Part shown: positions 36,723 through 45,430 of the stretch, one piece after another
Layout of the letters: each line of letters starts with the position of its first letter
How positions within the stretch are numbered: the stretch's first letter is position 1
Origin: an uncultured Ruminococcus sp.
GTDB lineage: Bacteria > Bacillota > Clostridia > Oscillospirales > Ruminococcaceae
Length of the DNA stretch: 64,000 bases
NCBI GenBank assembly: GCA_900545345.1
Contig: UQYQ01000006.1
Location: 33,065-97,064 of the forward strand
Direction: 5' to 3'
Translations under genes and position numbers: made by a program
Notes under the pieces: generated by a model
Told to the model about the DNA's origin: nothing
Databases searched by the model: none
Seen by the model: the letters and a program-made list of their open reading frames with translations, nothing else

Positions 36723-37013
36723 ATGGCAACGAAGAAATGCGACTTTTTCACATATAAAGGATTACCGCTTGTGAGAAAAGGAAGAGAAATTTATTACGGA
36801 AATATGACTGATGCTTATGTTGTTATGATTCAAATACTTTCAACAGAGAAAATCGGTGATTTAGATGTTGCAAATAAGGTTAGAATTTTCAGAATGGCAA
36901 CTGATGAGAGCTTACCGCCGAATGAGAGAATAAACAAGACTGCTGAAAAAACAAGTCTGTATGACGCTCTTGATATTGCTAGTGCATGGCTCTCTGATTA
37001 TATTGAAAAGTAA
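36723..37013 (+). CDS. Conserved hypothetical protein, 96 residues
   Basis: Small soluble protein starting ATKKCDFFTYKGLPLVRKG and containing YYGNMTDAYVVMIQILSTEK. I recall proteins of this form as conserved hypotheticals in Ruminococcaceae, but know of no function. It has its own promoter, a strong Shine-Dalgarno (GGGAGG) and its own terminator, so it is a monocistronic and probably well-expressed gene. Confidence 0.8.
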   Translation: MATKKCDFFTYKGLPLVRKGREIYYGNMTDAYVVMIQILSTEKIGDLDVANKVRIFRMATDESLPPNERINKTAEKTSLYDALDIASAWLSDYIEK

Positions 37014-37027
37014 AAAATATAAGTACG

Positions 37028-37062
37028 GGTATTCCGATTGATTTCGGAATACCTTTTCTTTT
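37028..37062 (+). terminator. Terminator after the 96-residue hypothetical
   Basis: Perfect 10-bp stem GGTATTCCGA/TCGGAATACC, 6-nt loop, then TTTTCTTTTC. Confidence 0.9.
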
Positions 37063-37081
37063 CGTATTAATAAAATTTGCC

Positions 37082-37110
37082 TTGATAAAAAGCATAGTTT
37101 ATGATAAAAT
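37082..37110 (+). promoter_or_regulatory. Promoter of the MBOAT operon
   Basis: TTGATA (37082-37087), 17-bp spacer, TAAAAT (37105-37110) with TGA directly before (extended -10). Confidence 0.65.
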
Positions 37111-37146
37111 AAAGTTTAAACTAAATTGATTTAAGGAGTATGTGAT

Positions 37147-38517
37147 TTGTTATATTCGGATCTTATATTTATATATGGTTTGCTGCCGATAACTGTCTTA
37201 TTAACCTTTTTAGACAGAAGCACAGAGTATAAAAATCTTATACTCGTTTTGACATCGGTTGTGTTCTTTACCTTCGGGAAACCGATTATAATTCTAATGC
37301 TTTTTTCAACTGTAATTCTCGACTATTTGTTCGGACTTATTGCAGGTTATGGAAGAACAAAAATTTTAAGGGCCTCAGGATTCTTTTTTTCAATAGTGAT
37401 GAATTCAGCATTGTTTATTCTTTTCAGCTGGAACTCAATATTTAAAAATCTCGGAATAGAATCTTTGACATTTACAAAAAAGCTCATTCCTATCTGTATA
37501 GCATTTTATACTATAAAAGGAATTTCATATGTTGGGGATGTTTACAAAAAGAGAATTAAAGCGGAAAAGAATATATTCTGTCTCTTAGTTTATATGGTCA
37601 GCTATCACTTTATGATAGTAGGGCCTATTGTAAGATACGGTGACATATCAAACCAGATCAGACGAAGAACTATAACAGGACAAAATTTAAACGACGGTCT
37701 AAATCGATTTATAATAGGTTTTGCAAAAGTAATAATACTCGGAACAGCCTTTGGCAAAATTAAAACAGCGGGGTTGAATTTGAATGAATTGACGCCGTTT
37801 GGTGCATGGATGGGAATGGCGGCATTTATCGGCAGCATTTATTTTCTTTTCACAGGCTATACAGATATGGCTATGGGGCTTGGAGCTTTGGGCGGATTTA
37901 GATATAAAGAAAACTTCTCGCCTATAAATTTAAGCGAATATGTCAGTGGAATTGTAAAAGGTTTTAATAAGCTCTTGGTAGAGTTTTTTGAGGACTTTTT
38001 AGTTGTTCCGTTTAAAACAGATAAAATTAAGTATATTTCGGGAGTTTTGCTTTCGGGGATTTTAATAGGTTTTTGGTATGGCTTCAGTCAGCATTTTATG
38101 ATATTCGGAATATATTTTGCACTTCTTGTTATAATTGAAAAATTATTTTTAAAACGAGTTTTAGATAAGCTTCCTAAAATTGTCGGATATGTTTATACAT
38201 TATTTGCTGTTTTTATAGGCTCGGCTATTGCTTATTTTTCTGATTTAGAAAGCTTTGCACTTTGGTTTAAGGCATTGTTTGGAATAAACACCGACTATAT
38301 GTGGAGTGTTAATATGAGAAATAAAACACTTTCATATCTATTCCTTATTATAATCGGTTTGTTTATTATGTTCCCGGGATTAAAAAATGCAATAAAATCT
38401 CAGCTTGAAGCATTCGGTGCTAAAAATGAAAGAAACTATGCGGCAGTCAGAATTTCACAAACTGCCGGCATTTGCCTGTTGCTTATTATGGCTACAGCAT
38501 CAAGTATTACTGTTTAA
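37147..38517 (+). CDS. MBOAT-family membrane protein lacking both conserved histidines
   Basis: 456 residues, about 11 membrane helices. AlgI/DltB-type membrane-bound O-acyltransferase by GPIVRYGDI (159-167), FTGYTDMAMGLG (235-246) and the block at 256-330. In AlgI-type enzymes this block has a WRRWHISL histidine and a LWHGASW histidine. By my alignment the first is Asn274 (GFNKLL) and the second Tyr311 (FWYGFS). It may therefore be non-catalytic. TTG start 8 nt after AAGGAG. The Thr-rich gene downstream is probably its partner. Confidence 0.85.
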   Translation: MLYSDLIFIYGLLPITVLLTFLDRSTEYKNLILVLTSVVFFTFGKPIIILMLFSTVILDYLFGLIAGYGRTKILRASGFFFSIVMNSALFILFSWNSIFKNLGIESLTFTKKLIPICIAFYTIKGISYVGDVYKKRIKAEKNIFCLLVYMVSYHFMIVGPIVRYGDISNQIRRRTITGQNLNDGLNRFIIGFAKVIILGTAFGKIKTAGLNLNELTPFGAWMGMAAFIGSIYFLFTGYTDMAMGLGALGGFRYKENFSPINLSEYVSGIVKGFNKLLVEFFEDFLVVPFKTDKIKYISGVLLSGILIGFWYGFSQHFMIFGIYFALLVIIEKLFLKRVLDKLPKIVGYVYTLFAVFIGSAIAYFSDLESFALWFKALFGINTDYMWSVNMRNKTLSYLFLIIIGLFIMFPGLKNAIKSQLEAFGAKNERNYAAVRISQTAGICLLLIMATASSITV

Positions 38518-38559
38518 TTTAGATTACTATTATGGTTATTTATAAAGGATAAATTATTA

Positions 38560-39432
38560 ATGAGTAAAAAAAGAAAAAGAAAACTTAATAATTTACAGGG
38601 GAAGAATAGCGGCAATAATATTGTGTCGAAAAGTCAAGGAAATAATTCAAAAGCAGATGATTATGATTTTAAAAACGCCGTGTATCCTGATAATTCCCGC
38701 CTGAAGATTCCATCTGATTATAACAGGTCAGATTTATCCGAAGGCGACATTGTCATGCATAAAGCAGGGAAAGACGCCGTTATAGGAGAGTATAATTTTA
38801 TCAATGTAGCGATAATTTTTGTTGTTATTATGTTGATAGGACTTTCTTTTGCACTTTTAAGAAATACAGGTGAGTATGTTGAAAAAGACAATAAGATTTC
38901 TGCAGAAACTGTGTTAAACGGAAAATTCACAAAAAAGCTTTCAAAGAATTATATAAAAAGGCTTCCGGGCAAGCAGCTTTTGCTTGATACAAACAGGTGT
39001 TTGTCATATGTGTATGGTCTGGGAAGCTTCAATGATGAAAAAGGATTTGTTTCTGCTGATACAGGACGAATAATCAATATAAAGACTTATGAAAATCCTG
39101 TTTTTGTTACACTGGCAACAAAGCCTACAGTTCCTCCGACTACAACACAGTACACAGGAAAAACTACAAACACTACTGTGAAATTAAATAAAACTTTGTT
39201 TGTCGGCCCCGGTCAGCTGACAACCACTAAAAAGACCAAGAAAACCAAAAAGACCACAACCACTAAGGCGACTACTACTACGACTGCGTTCACCGGTACA
39301 ACATGGTCATTCAAGGGAACAACGACAACGCCGTCTGCTGCAACCACAACCACCACTACAACGACACCTGCGACTTCGCCGACCGAGTGGGAGGATAATC
39401 AAACACAGAGTTCAGACTATGAAGAATACTAG
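38560..39432 (+). CDS. Membrane-anchored protein with Thr-rich tail, possible truncated MBOAT partner
   Basis: 290 residues. A Lys/Arg/Asn-rich cytosolic N-terminus (1-75), one membrane helix (about 82-101), then a region of about 85 residues (NGKFTKKLSKNYIKRLPGKQ to GRIINIKTYEN) that resembles the N-terminal part of DHHW/AlgX-like partners of MBOAT proteins, and finally a tail (about 190-275) with long Thr runs, like extracellular linkers of Ruminococcus. The DHHW catalytic part is absent. The last 14 nt overlap the next gene. Confidence 0.65.
   Translation: MSKKRKRKLNNLQGKNSGNNIVSKSQGNNSKADDYDFKNAVYPDNSRLKIPSDYNRSDLSEGDIVMHKAGKDAVIGEYNFINVAIIFVVIMLIGLSFALLRNTGEYVEKDNKISAETVLNGKFTKKLSKNYIKRLPGKQLLLDTNRCLSYVYGLGSFNDEKGFVSADTGRIINIKTYENPVFVTLATKPTVPPTTTQYTGKTTNTTVKLNKTLFVGPGQLTTTKKTKKTKKTTTTKATTTTTAFTGTTWSFKGTTTTPSAATTTTTTTTPATSPTEWEDNQTQSSDYEEY
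39205..39385 (+). repeat. Thr-codon low-complexity tract
   Basis: ACA/ACC/ACT/ACG codons in irregular runs encode the Thr-rich tail. Codons vary within the runs, which points to selection on the protein rather than simple DNA slippage. Confidence 0.7.
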
Positions 39433-40366
39433 TTTTAAATTTTCGGATGACAACAAAAGATATCATACTTATAACTATTATTTAAGACGTAAGTATGGGG
39501 GAAAAGTATTTAAAATTCCGCTTAATGTTAATTTCGGCTGTCCCAATAGGGATGGAACAAAGGGAATCGGCGGCTGTACATATTGCTCGGAAAAAATGAG
39601 CGGAGATTATGCAGGCAATCCTATTCATAATATAGAAAGACAGTACGAAGAAGTAAAGCGGGTTCTCTTCAAGAAGTGGGAGAACGCAAAATGCATTCCA
39701 TATTTTCAGGCGGGTACAAACACATATGCACCTCTTGAAATACAGAAAAGTCTTTTTGAAAGGGCTTTAACTTTTGATGATGCTGTCGGTCTTAATATTT
39801 CTACAAGGGCAGACTGTATTAACGAAGAAATAGCAGATATGCTCTATAATATCTCTAAGAAAACCAATCTTGAGGTTGAACTTGGGCTTCAGACTATATA
39901 TGACAGCACAGCGGAGAAAATTAATCGATGTCATACATACAGCGATTTTTTATGCGGTTATAATTTGCTGAAAGAACGGGGTATAGATATTTGTGTTCAT
40001 ATAATAAACGGACTTCCCGGTGAAAGCCGTGAAATGATGATAAATACGGCACAGACAGTTGGTGAGTTGAATCCGCACAGTATAAAAATACATCTTCTTT
40101 ATATAATAAGAGGAACAAAGATGCATAAGCAGTTTTTAGACGGAGAGGTTAAAGAACTGTCATTAAATGAATATGTACAGACAGTTTGTGACCAGCTTGA
40201 GAGAATTTCCGAAAGTGTGGTTATCCAGCGTGTGACAGGTGACGGAGTTAAGGAAGATTTGGTTTCTCCTCTTTGGAGCTTGAAAAAGTTTTGCGTTATG
40301 AATGAGATAGATAAAGAAATGGCAAGAAGAAATTCATATCAAGGAATATTCGTGAAAAAGGATTAA
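39419..40366 (+). CDS. Radical SAM protein, YhcC/YtqA family
   Basis: 315 residues (TIGR01212-type). The FeS/SAM cysteines are in NFGCPNRDG and GGCTYCSEK, with a longer spacing than the standard CxxxCxxC, which is typical of this family. QAGTNTYAP, ELGLQT and GLPGE motifs follow. The substrate is uncertain. It overlaps the Thr-rich gene by 14 nt and sits 26 nt before rimM, where rpsP is often found. Confidence 0.85.
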   Translation: MKNTSFKFSDDNKRYHTYNYYLRRKYGGKVFKIPLNVNFGCPNRDGTKGIGGCTYCSEKMSGDYAGNPIHNIERQYEEVKRVLFKKWENAKCIPYFQAGTNTYAPLEIQKSLFERALTFDDAVGLNISTRADCINEEIADMLYNISKKTNLEVELGLQTIYDSTAEKINRCHTYSDFLCGYNLLKERGIDICVHIINGLPGESREMMINTAQTVGELNPHSIKIHLLYIIRGTKMHKQFLDGEVKELSLNEYVQTVCDQLERISESVVIQRVTGDGVKEDLVSPLWSLKKFCVMNEIDKEMARRNSYQGIFVKKD

Positions 40367-40392
40367 TATATTATAGTGAGGGAAAATTCAAA

Positions 40393-40902
40393 ATGAAAAG
40401 ATTTCTCGAAATCGGAAAAATAGTTTCTGTTCATGGCCTTAAAGGTGATGTAAAAGTCGAGCCTTGGTGCAATGAACCGGAATTCATCTGTGAATTTGAC
40501 AGGCTTTATTCAAAAGACGGAAAAAAAGAATATGAAATCGAACGATGCCGAATTCAGAAGAATATGGCGATAATGAAGATAAAAGGAATAGATTCTGTTG
40601 AAGAAGGACAAGCTGTCAGAAATAAAATTCTTTTTATGGACAGAAATGATGTTGAGCTTGAAGACGGATACTATTTCTTTCAGGATTTAATAGGGCTTGA
40701 GGTTATTGATTCTGAAAATCAAAAGGTTTACGGAAAAATTAAAGAGGTGCTTCAAACAGGTGCAAACGATGTGTATCACATAAAAAATGACGGTGGAAAG
40801 TCATACTATATACCGGCTATTCCCGATGTTGTAGACAAGGTTGATTTGACTGATGAAAAAATGTTCATAACACCATTGGAGGGGCTTTTTGATGAGGATT
40901 GA
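40393..40902 (+). CDS. rimM: 16S rRNA processing protein RimM
   Basis: 169 residues. N-terminal RimM domain (KIVSVHGLKGDVKVEPW, about 8-24) and a C-terminal PRC-barrel (IPAIPDVVDKVDL). Works in 30S head maturation with S19. It overlaps trmD by 11 nt, the normal coupling. Confidence 0.94.
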   Translation: MKRFLEIGKIVSVHGLKGDVKVEPWCNEPEFICEFDRLYSKDGKKEYEIERCRIQKNMAIMKIKGIDSVEEGQAVRNKILFMDRNDVELEDGYYFFQDLIGLEVIDSENQKVYGKIKEVLQTGANDVYHIKNDGGKSYYIPAIPDVVDKVDLTDEKMFITPLEGLFDED

Positions 40903-41620
40903 TATAGCAACTCTTTTTCCTGAGATGTGTGAAGCATATTTATCTGAAAGCATTATCGGACGAGCAAGAGCAAAGGGCCTTTTTGAAGTCAATTGCCACA
41001 ATATTCGTCATTATACTCTAGATAAGCACAGGCGTGTTGATGATACACCATACAGCGAACAGAAGGGTATGCTCATGCAGGCAGAGCCTATATACAGATG
41101 TTTCAGGACTGTTACAGAAGGGATAAAGCCTCATGTTGTGTATGTTTCTCCGCAGGGGAAGCCTTTTAATCAAGAAAAGGCAAAGGAACTTTCTTCGTAT
41201 GACAGCATATTTTTATTATGTGGGCATTATGAAGGTGTTGATAACAGAATAATTGAAGAAATTGTTGATGAAGAGATTTCAATCGGTGATTTTGTACTTA
41301 CAGGAGGAGAGCTTCCGGCACTTTGCATAGTTGATGCTGTTGTAAGAATGATTGACGGCGTTTTGTCAAGTCCGGATTGTTATCAGGATGAGAGTCATTA
41401 CAGCGGACTTCTTGAATACCCACAGTATACACGCCCTGAAATATGGCATGATAAAAGAGTTCCGCCGATTCTTTTGTCAGGACATCATGCTAATATTGAC
41501 AGGTGGAGACATGAACAGTCACTTATAGCTACCTATGAAAAGCGTCCTGATTTGATTGATTTTGAAAAACTTTCTGAAGAAGATAAAAACTTTTTGAAAG
41601 ATTATATTGAAAATGAATAA
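40892..41620 (+). CDS. trmD: tRNA (guanine-N1-)-methyltransferase
   Basis: 242 residues. Makes m1G37 and prevents +1 frameshifts. The trefoil-knot SAM site is in LCGHYEGVDNRI and GDFVLTGGELPAL; the catalytic Asp region (about 165-180) and C-terminal helical domain are present. ATG 40892 follows GGAGG and overlaps the rimM stop. Confidence 0.95.
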   Translation: MRIDIATLFPEMCEAYLSESIIGRARAKGLFEVNCHNIRHYTLDKHRRVDDTPYSEQKGMLMQAEPIYRCFRTVTEGIKPHVVYVSPQGKPFNQEKAKELSSYDSIFLLCGHYEGVDNRIIEEIVDEEISIGDFVLTGGELPALCIVDAVVRMIDGVLSSPDCYQDESHYSGLLEYPQYTRPEIWHDKRVPPILLSGHHANIDRWRHEQSLIATYEKRPDLIDFEKLSEEDKNFLKDYIENE

Positions 41621-41818
41621 TTAATTCGATTAAATTTAATCGACTGATGATGACACAAAACTTTATATATGTGAATATTATTAATGTTTTTTGTACAAAT
41701 TGCATTGTACATTAATTAGTTTATAGTGAAATTATACAAATATTAAGAGTTTAAGAACGCAGTCTGTAATCAAATAGCAGAATTTTTGTTCAATTCACAA
41801 TTTTATATCATTTTTTCG

Positions 41819-41846
41819 TTGACTAAGATAAATAATAAGGTATAAT
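41819..41846 (+). promoter_or_regulatory. Promoter of the HPr-like gene
   Basis: TTGACT (41819-41824), 16-bp spacer, TATAAT (41841-41846). The rest of the gap 41621-41893 is AT-rich and shows nothing else I can name. Confidence 0.65.
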
Positions 41847-41908
41847 ATATTTATATAAATAGCACAAAGTTACTTTTTGAGTAATTAAATGAAATGGAGA
41901 GATATGTA

Positions 41909-42178
41909 ATGTTTGTTAAAGATGTTGTTGTTCAGAATCAGGTAGGTCTTCACGCTCGTCCTGCTACTTTCTTTATTCAGAAAGCTAACGAGTTCAAATC
42001 ATCAATATGGATTGAAAAGGAAGACAGAAGAGTTAACGCTAAGAGCTTATTGGGTATTCTTTCATTAGGTATTGTCGGCGGAACAGCTATCAGAATAATT
42101 GCTGACGGTGCAGATGAAAAGGATGCTGTAGACGGTCTTGTTGAGCTTGTTGAAAGCGGTTTCACAGAGGAAGTTTAA
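41909..42178 (+). CDS. ptsH: HPr-family phosphocarrier protein
   Basis: 89 residues. The PTS site GLHARPA with His15 and the regulatory Ser46 (NAKSLLG) are both intact, so it is HPr rather than Crh by residue content. It stands alone, without ptsI. In Ruminococcaceae with few PTS sugars the main role may be Ser46-dependent catabolite control; this is inference. ATG 41909 is 8 nt after GGAGA; an upstream ATG at 41894 overlaps that Shine-Dalgarno. Confidence 0.9.
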   Translation: MFVKDVVVQNQVGLHARPATFFIQKANEFKSSIWIEKEDRRVNAKSLLGILSLGIVGGTAIRIIADGADEKDAVDGLVELVESGFTEEV

Positions 42179-42212
42179 TCCTTTATTTAATAAAATGAGT
42201 ATTATAAATTCG

Positions 42213-42238
42213 GCGAAGCTTTATTGCTTCGCTTTTTT
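42213..42238 (+). terminator. Terminator after the HPr-like gene
   Basis: Perfect 7-bp stem GCGAAGC/GCTTCGC, 6-nt loop, then TTTTTT. Confidence 0.9.
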
Positions 42239-42609
42239 ATATTACATATTAAATCCTTGTATTCACAGGATTTACAACTAAGGATTATGTTTTTTGCAAG
42301 AGATGAACCAGAAACTTATATCACTTAATAATGTAGGATTTTGCATCATTAAGTGATGGTGCAATATGATTTTAGATGGGTACAAGGTTATAGTTCATGA
42401 TTTATTAACATAAATATAACAATAATGTGTTACAATTTGTAATATATACAAATTGTTATATGATAGCTTTAAAAATTTTTTATGTATTATTGATTTTCAC
42501 CATAAAATCAATAAAATATTGTTGCAAAATTATCGGATTTTTGGTATTATAATAATGATAGCTTGACCTATTAGGCATACTAAAATTTATTCAGAGGAGT
42601 AATAAAGAC
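42239..42609 (+). promoter_or_regulatory. Intergenic region with inverted repeats and a promoter
   Basis: No gene seen. It holds a perfect inverted repeat ATCACTTAAT/ATTAAGTGAT (42320-42329 with 42348-42357, extended inside by ATG/CAT), a second ACAATTTGT/ACAAATTGT repeat near 42434-42456, and a promoter TTGCAA (42522-42527), 17-bp spacer, TATTAT (42545-42550). The repeats could be operators or RNA hairpins. Confidence 0.5.
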
Positions 42610-43695
42610 ATGTCAAACAGATTGTTCCAAAGCGTTGTTCACCAGATGAAGGATACGATGGATTGCATTATTGGAGTTATTGATGAAACGGCTGCAATAA
42701 TTGCTTGTTCAGAGCTTTCTAAAATCGGAACAACCAACGAATTTGTATCTCTTGATTTGAATGACTCGCATGATATTTTTATTCGTGACGGGTATACTTA
42801 CAAGCCGTTCGGTACTCATATGAAACCTGATTTTGCAGTTTTTGTTGAAGGTGTTGACGATACTGCCGCTAAGTATGCGAATATTCTTGCAATATCATTG
42901 TCAAGCTTAAAACAATATTATGACGAAAAGTATGACAGAAATAATTTTATTAAAAATGTTGTGCTTGATAATGTTCTTCCTGCCGATATTTTAGTTAAGG
43001 CAAGGGAGCTTCACTTCAATTCCGATGTTTCAAGAGTTGTGCTTTTAATAAGAATTCTTTCATCTAATGATGTTTCGGCTTTTGATGTTATACAAAATCT
43101 TTTTCCTGATAAGAGCAAGGATTTTGTTTTCAATATTTCAGAATCGGACATTGTTCTTGTAAAAGAAGTAAACGAAAATATTGAATCATCTGATTTGGAA
43201 AAACTGGCTAAATCGATTTCCGATACACTAAGCTCCGAGTTCTATACAAGGGTTAATGTCGGAATCGGTATGGTTGTTGAAGGAATTAACGGACTTGCAA
43301 GCTCATTTAAAGAAGCACAGATTGCTCTTGAAGTGGGAAAGGTATTCGATACCGAAAAGACAATCGTTTCTTATGACAACTTAGGAATAGCAAGGCTTAT
43401 TTATCATCTTCCTACGACTTTATGTGAAACATTTTTAAGAGAAGTATTTAAAAAGGGTTCAATTGACTCACTTGACCATGAAACACTGTTTACTATACAG
43501 AAGTTTTTCGAAAATAATTTAAATGTTTCAGAGACATCAAGGAAGCTTTTCGTTCACAGGAACACCTTGGTTTACAGACTTGAAAAAATAAAGAAGCTGA
43601 CAGGGCTTGACCTTAGAGAATTTGACCATGCAATTATCTTTAAAATTGCTTTAATGGTTAAAAAGTATTTGTCAGCAAATCCAGTTAAGTTTTAA
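42610..43695 (+). CDS. PucR/CdaR-type transcriptional regulator
   Basis: 361 residues. The C-terminal PucR helix-turn-helix (about 300-352; LNVSETSRKLFVHRNTLVYRLEKI) is clear. A GGDEF-like middle domain (about 130-265), as in CdaR proteins, precedes it. The N-terminal sensor (1-125) is not recognised. It lies directly before ftsEX and may control them or the hydrolase, but no operator is evident. Confidence 0.85.
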   Translation: MSNRLFQSVVHQMKDTMDCIIGVIDETAAIIACSELSKIGTTNEFVSLDLNDSHDIFIRDGYTYKPFGTHMKPDFAVFVEGVDDTAAKYANILAISLSSLKQYYDEKYDRNNFIKNVVLDNVLPADILVKARELHFNSDVSRVVLLIRILSSNDVSAFDVIQNLFPDKSKDFVFNISESDIVLVKEVNENIESSDLEKLAKSISDTLSSEFYTRVNVGIGMVVEGINGLASSFKEAQIALEVGKVFDTEKTIVSYDNLGIARLIYHLPTTLCETFLREVFKKGSIDSLDHETLFTIQKFFENNLNVSETSRKLFVHRNTLVYRLEKIKKLTGLDLREFDHAIIFKIALMVKKYLSANPVKF

Positions 43696-43757
43696 TGTTT
43701 AGGAAATTGTCTTTGAATGGGGATACCTCAAAGGCATAAATTGAAGGCGGTGTAATT

Positions 43758-44444
43758 TTGGTAGAATTTGATAATGTGTCGGTAACATACTCATCAGGAG
43801 TAGACGCTTTAAATCATGTTTCTCTTAAAATTAATGACGGCGATTTTGCATTTGTTGTCGGTTCATCAGGTGCGGGAAAGTCAACACTTATAAAGCTGAT
43901 TTTAAAAGAAATTGACGCCACAGAGGGAACCGTTACCGTAAATGGATTTAATCTCAGAAAACTTAAAAGAAGAAAAATTCCGAACTTGAGAAGAACATTG
44001 GGAATAGTTTTTCAGGATTTCAGACTTATCCCGACAATGACAGTATATGAAAATGTTGCGTTCGTACTCAGAGTTATTGACGCACCTAAAAAATACATAA
44101 GAAGCAGAGTTCCTTATGTAATATCACTTGTAGGACTTGCTCATAAGGCAAAAGCATATCCCGAACAGCTTTCGGGAGGCGAACAGCAGAGGGTTGCCCT
44201 TGCCCGTGCATTGGTAAACGACCCTCAGCTTATTATTGCGGACGAGCCTACTGGAAATATTGACCCTGCACTTTCATATGAAATTGTAGAGCTGCTTAAA
44301 GGAATAAACGAATGCGGTACAACAATACTCATGGTTACTCATGAGCATGATATTGTAAGGCATTTCGGTGGAAGAATTATCAATATCAATGCCGGCAATA
44401 TTGCCTTCGATGAAACAATAGGAGGCGTCAATGAAGCTCAGTAG
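43758..44444 (+). CDS. ftsE: Cell-division ATP-binding protein FtsE
   Basis: 228 residues. Walker A GSSGAGKST, signature LSGGEQQRVALARAL, Walker B LIIADEPTGNID. With FtsX it controls peptidoglycan hydrolases rather than moving a substrate. TTG start after GGCGGTG. Overlaps ftsX by 14 nt. Confidence 0.95.
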   Translation: MVEFDNVSVTYSSGVDALNHVSLKINDGDFAFVVGSSGAGKSTLIKLILKEIDATEGTVTVNGFNLRKLKRRKIPNLRRTLGIVFQDFRLIPTMTVYENVAFVLRVIDAPKKYIRSRVPYVISLVGLAHKAKAYPEQLSGGEQQRVALARALVNDPQLIIADEPTGNIDPALSYEIVELLKGINECGTTILMVTHEHDIVRHFGGRIININAGNIAFDETIGGVNEAQ

Positions 44445-45339
44445 TATTAATTACCTTGTTGGAAAAGGTGTAAAAAGTGTATGGAAAAATAAAATGATGT
44501 CGTTTGCATCATTTTGCATAATGCTTGTTTCACTGCTTATGGTGGGACTTTCTGTTCTTGCTGCAATTAATATAAATAAAATTATCAGCGGAATCGAAGG
44601 TAAAAACGAAGTTATAGTTGTTATAAAAGACGGTACAACCGATGAGGCTATAACTGCTCTGGAAGCAAATATAAAGGGTATAAGCAATGTTGATACTGTT
44701 TCTTTCTATTCAAGGGAGGAAGCATGGGAATCAATGATGAAGAATTTTTCAGAAGCGGAAAGGGATTTATTCCAATATACTGACGGTGACAACCCGCTTC
44801 CCGATACATATAAGGTTTCTGTAAAGAATATCGAAAAGATGGCCGATACAACAAACCTGATGACTACTTTTGAAAATGTTGAGTCCGTACAGGCGTCGAA
44901 TGAATTCGCCGATGTGCTGATTAGTATAAGAAATATCTTCTCCGTTATTGCATTAGCGGTTGTAATAGCACTTATTATCGTGTGTCTTGTTATTATTTCA
45001 AATACAACAAGGACAAGCGTGTTTGCAAGAAGAAAAGAAATCAACATTATGAAGTATGTCGGTGCAACAAATAAGTTTATTAAGATACCGTTCCAGATTG
45101 AAGGAACTCTTATCGGACTTCTTGCTGCTGTTGCTGCATTTGTTTTGACAATGTTCGTTTACAGAGGGGTATTCAACTTGTTTGAGGGCAATTATCAGCT
45201 CTTGACTATTCTAGGAGTAAATTCTCTTTATTCATTCAAGGATATATTTATTCCTGTTGCCGTTTCTTATTTGGCAGTCGGTGCAGTTATCGGTGCTATC
45301 GGTACAACTATCAGCACAAGCAAATATGTTAAGGTTTAA
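44431..45339 (+). CDS. ftsX: Cell-division membrane protein FtsX
   Basis: 302 residues, four membrane helices: one near the N-terminus, then an extracellular domain (about 50-170), then three helices (about 172-195, 225-250, 272-295). The RKEINIMKYVGATN motif of FtsX is present. The extracellular loop is the contact site for a coiled-coil hydrolase such as the next gene product. Confidence 0.94.
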   Translation: MKLSSINYLVGKGVKSVWKNKMMSFASFCIMLVSLLMVGLSVLAAININKIISGIEGKNEVIVVIKDGTTDEAITALEANIKGISNVDTVSFYSREEAWESMMKNFSEAERDLFQYTDGDNPLPDTYKVSVKNIEKMADTTNLMTTFENVESVQASNEFADVLISIRNIFSVIALAVVIALIIVCLVIISNTTRTSVFARRKEINIMKYVGATNKFIKIPFQIEGTLIGLLAAVAAFVLTMFVYRGVFNLFEGNYQLLTILGVNSLYSFKDIFIPVAVSYLAVGAVIGAIGTTISTSKYVKV

Positions 45340-45430
45340 AACAAAAAAGACAGAGAATAACACTTAATTATTAATAAAAATGTGAAGAACAATAAAAGCA
45401 CATAGCTTTTAAAACTGAGAGAGGAATAAA

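Noticed and set aside
39205..39385. Tandem repeat or CRISPR-like array
   Set aside because: It is irregular Thr-codon sequence inside an intact reading frame, with no repeat-spacer order.
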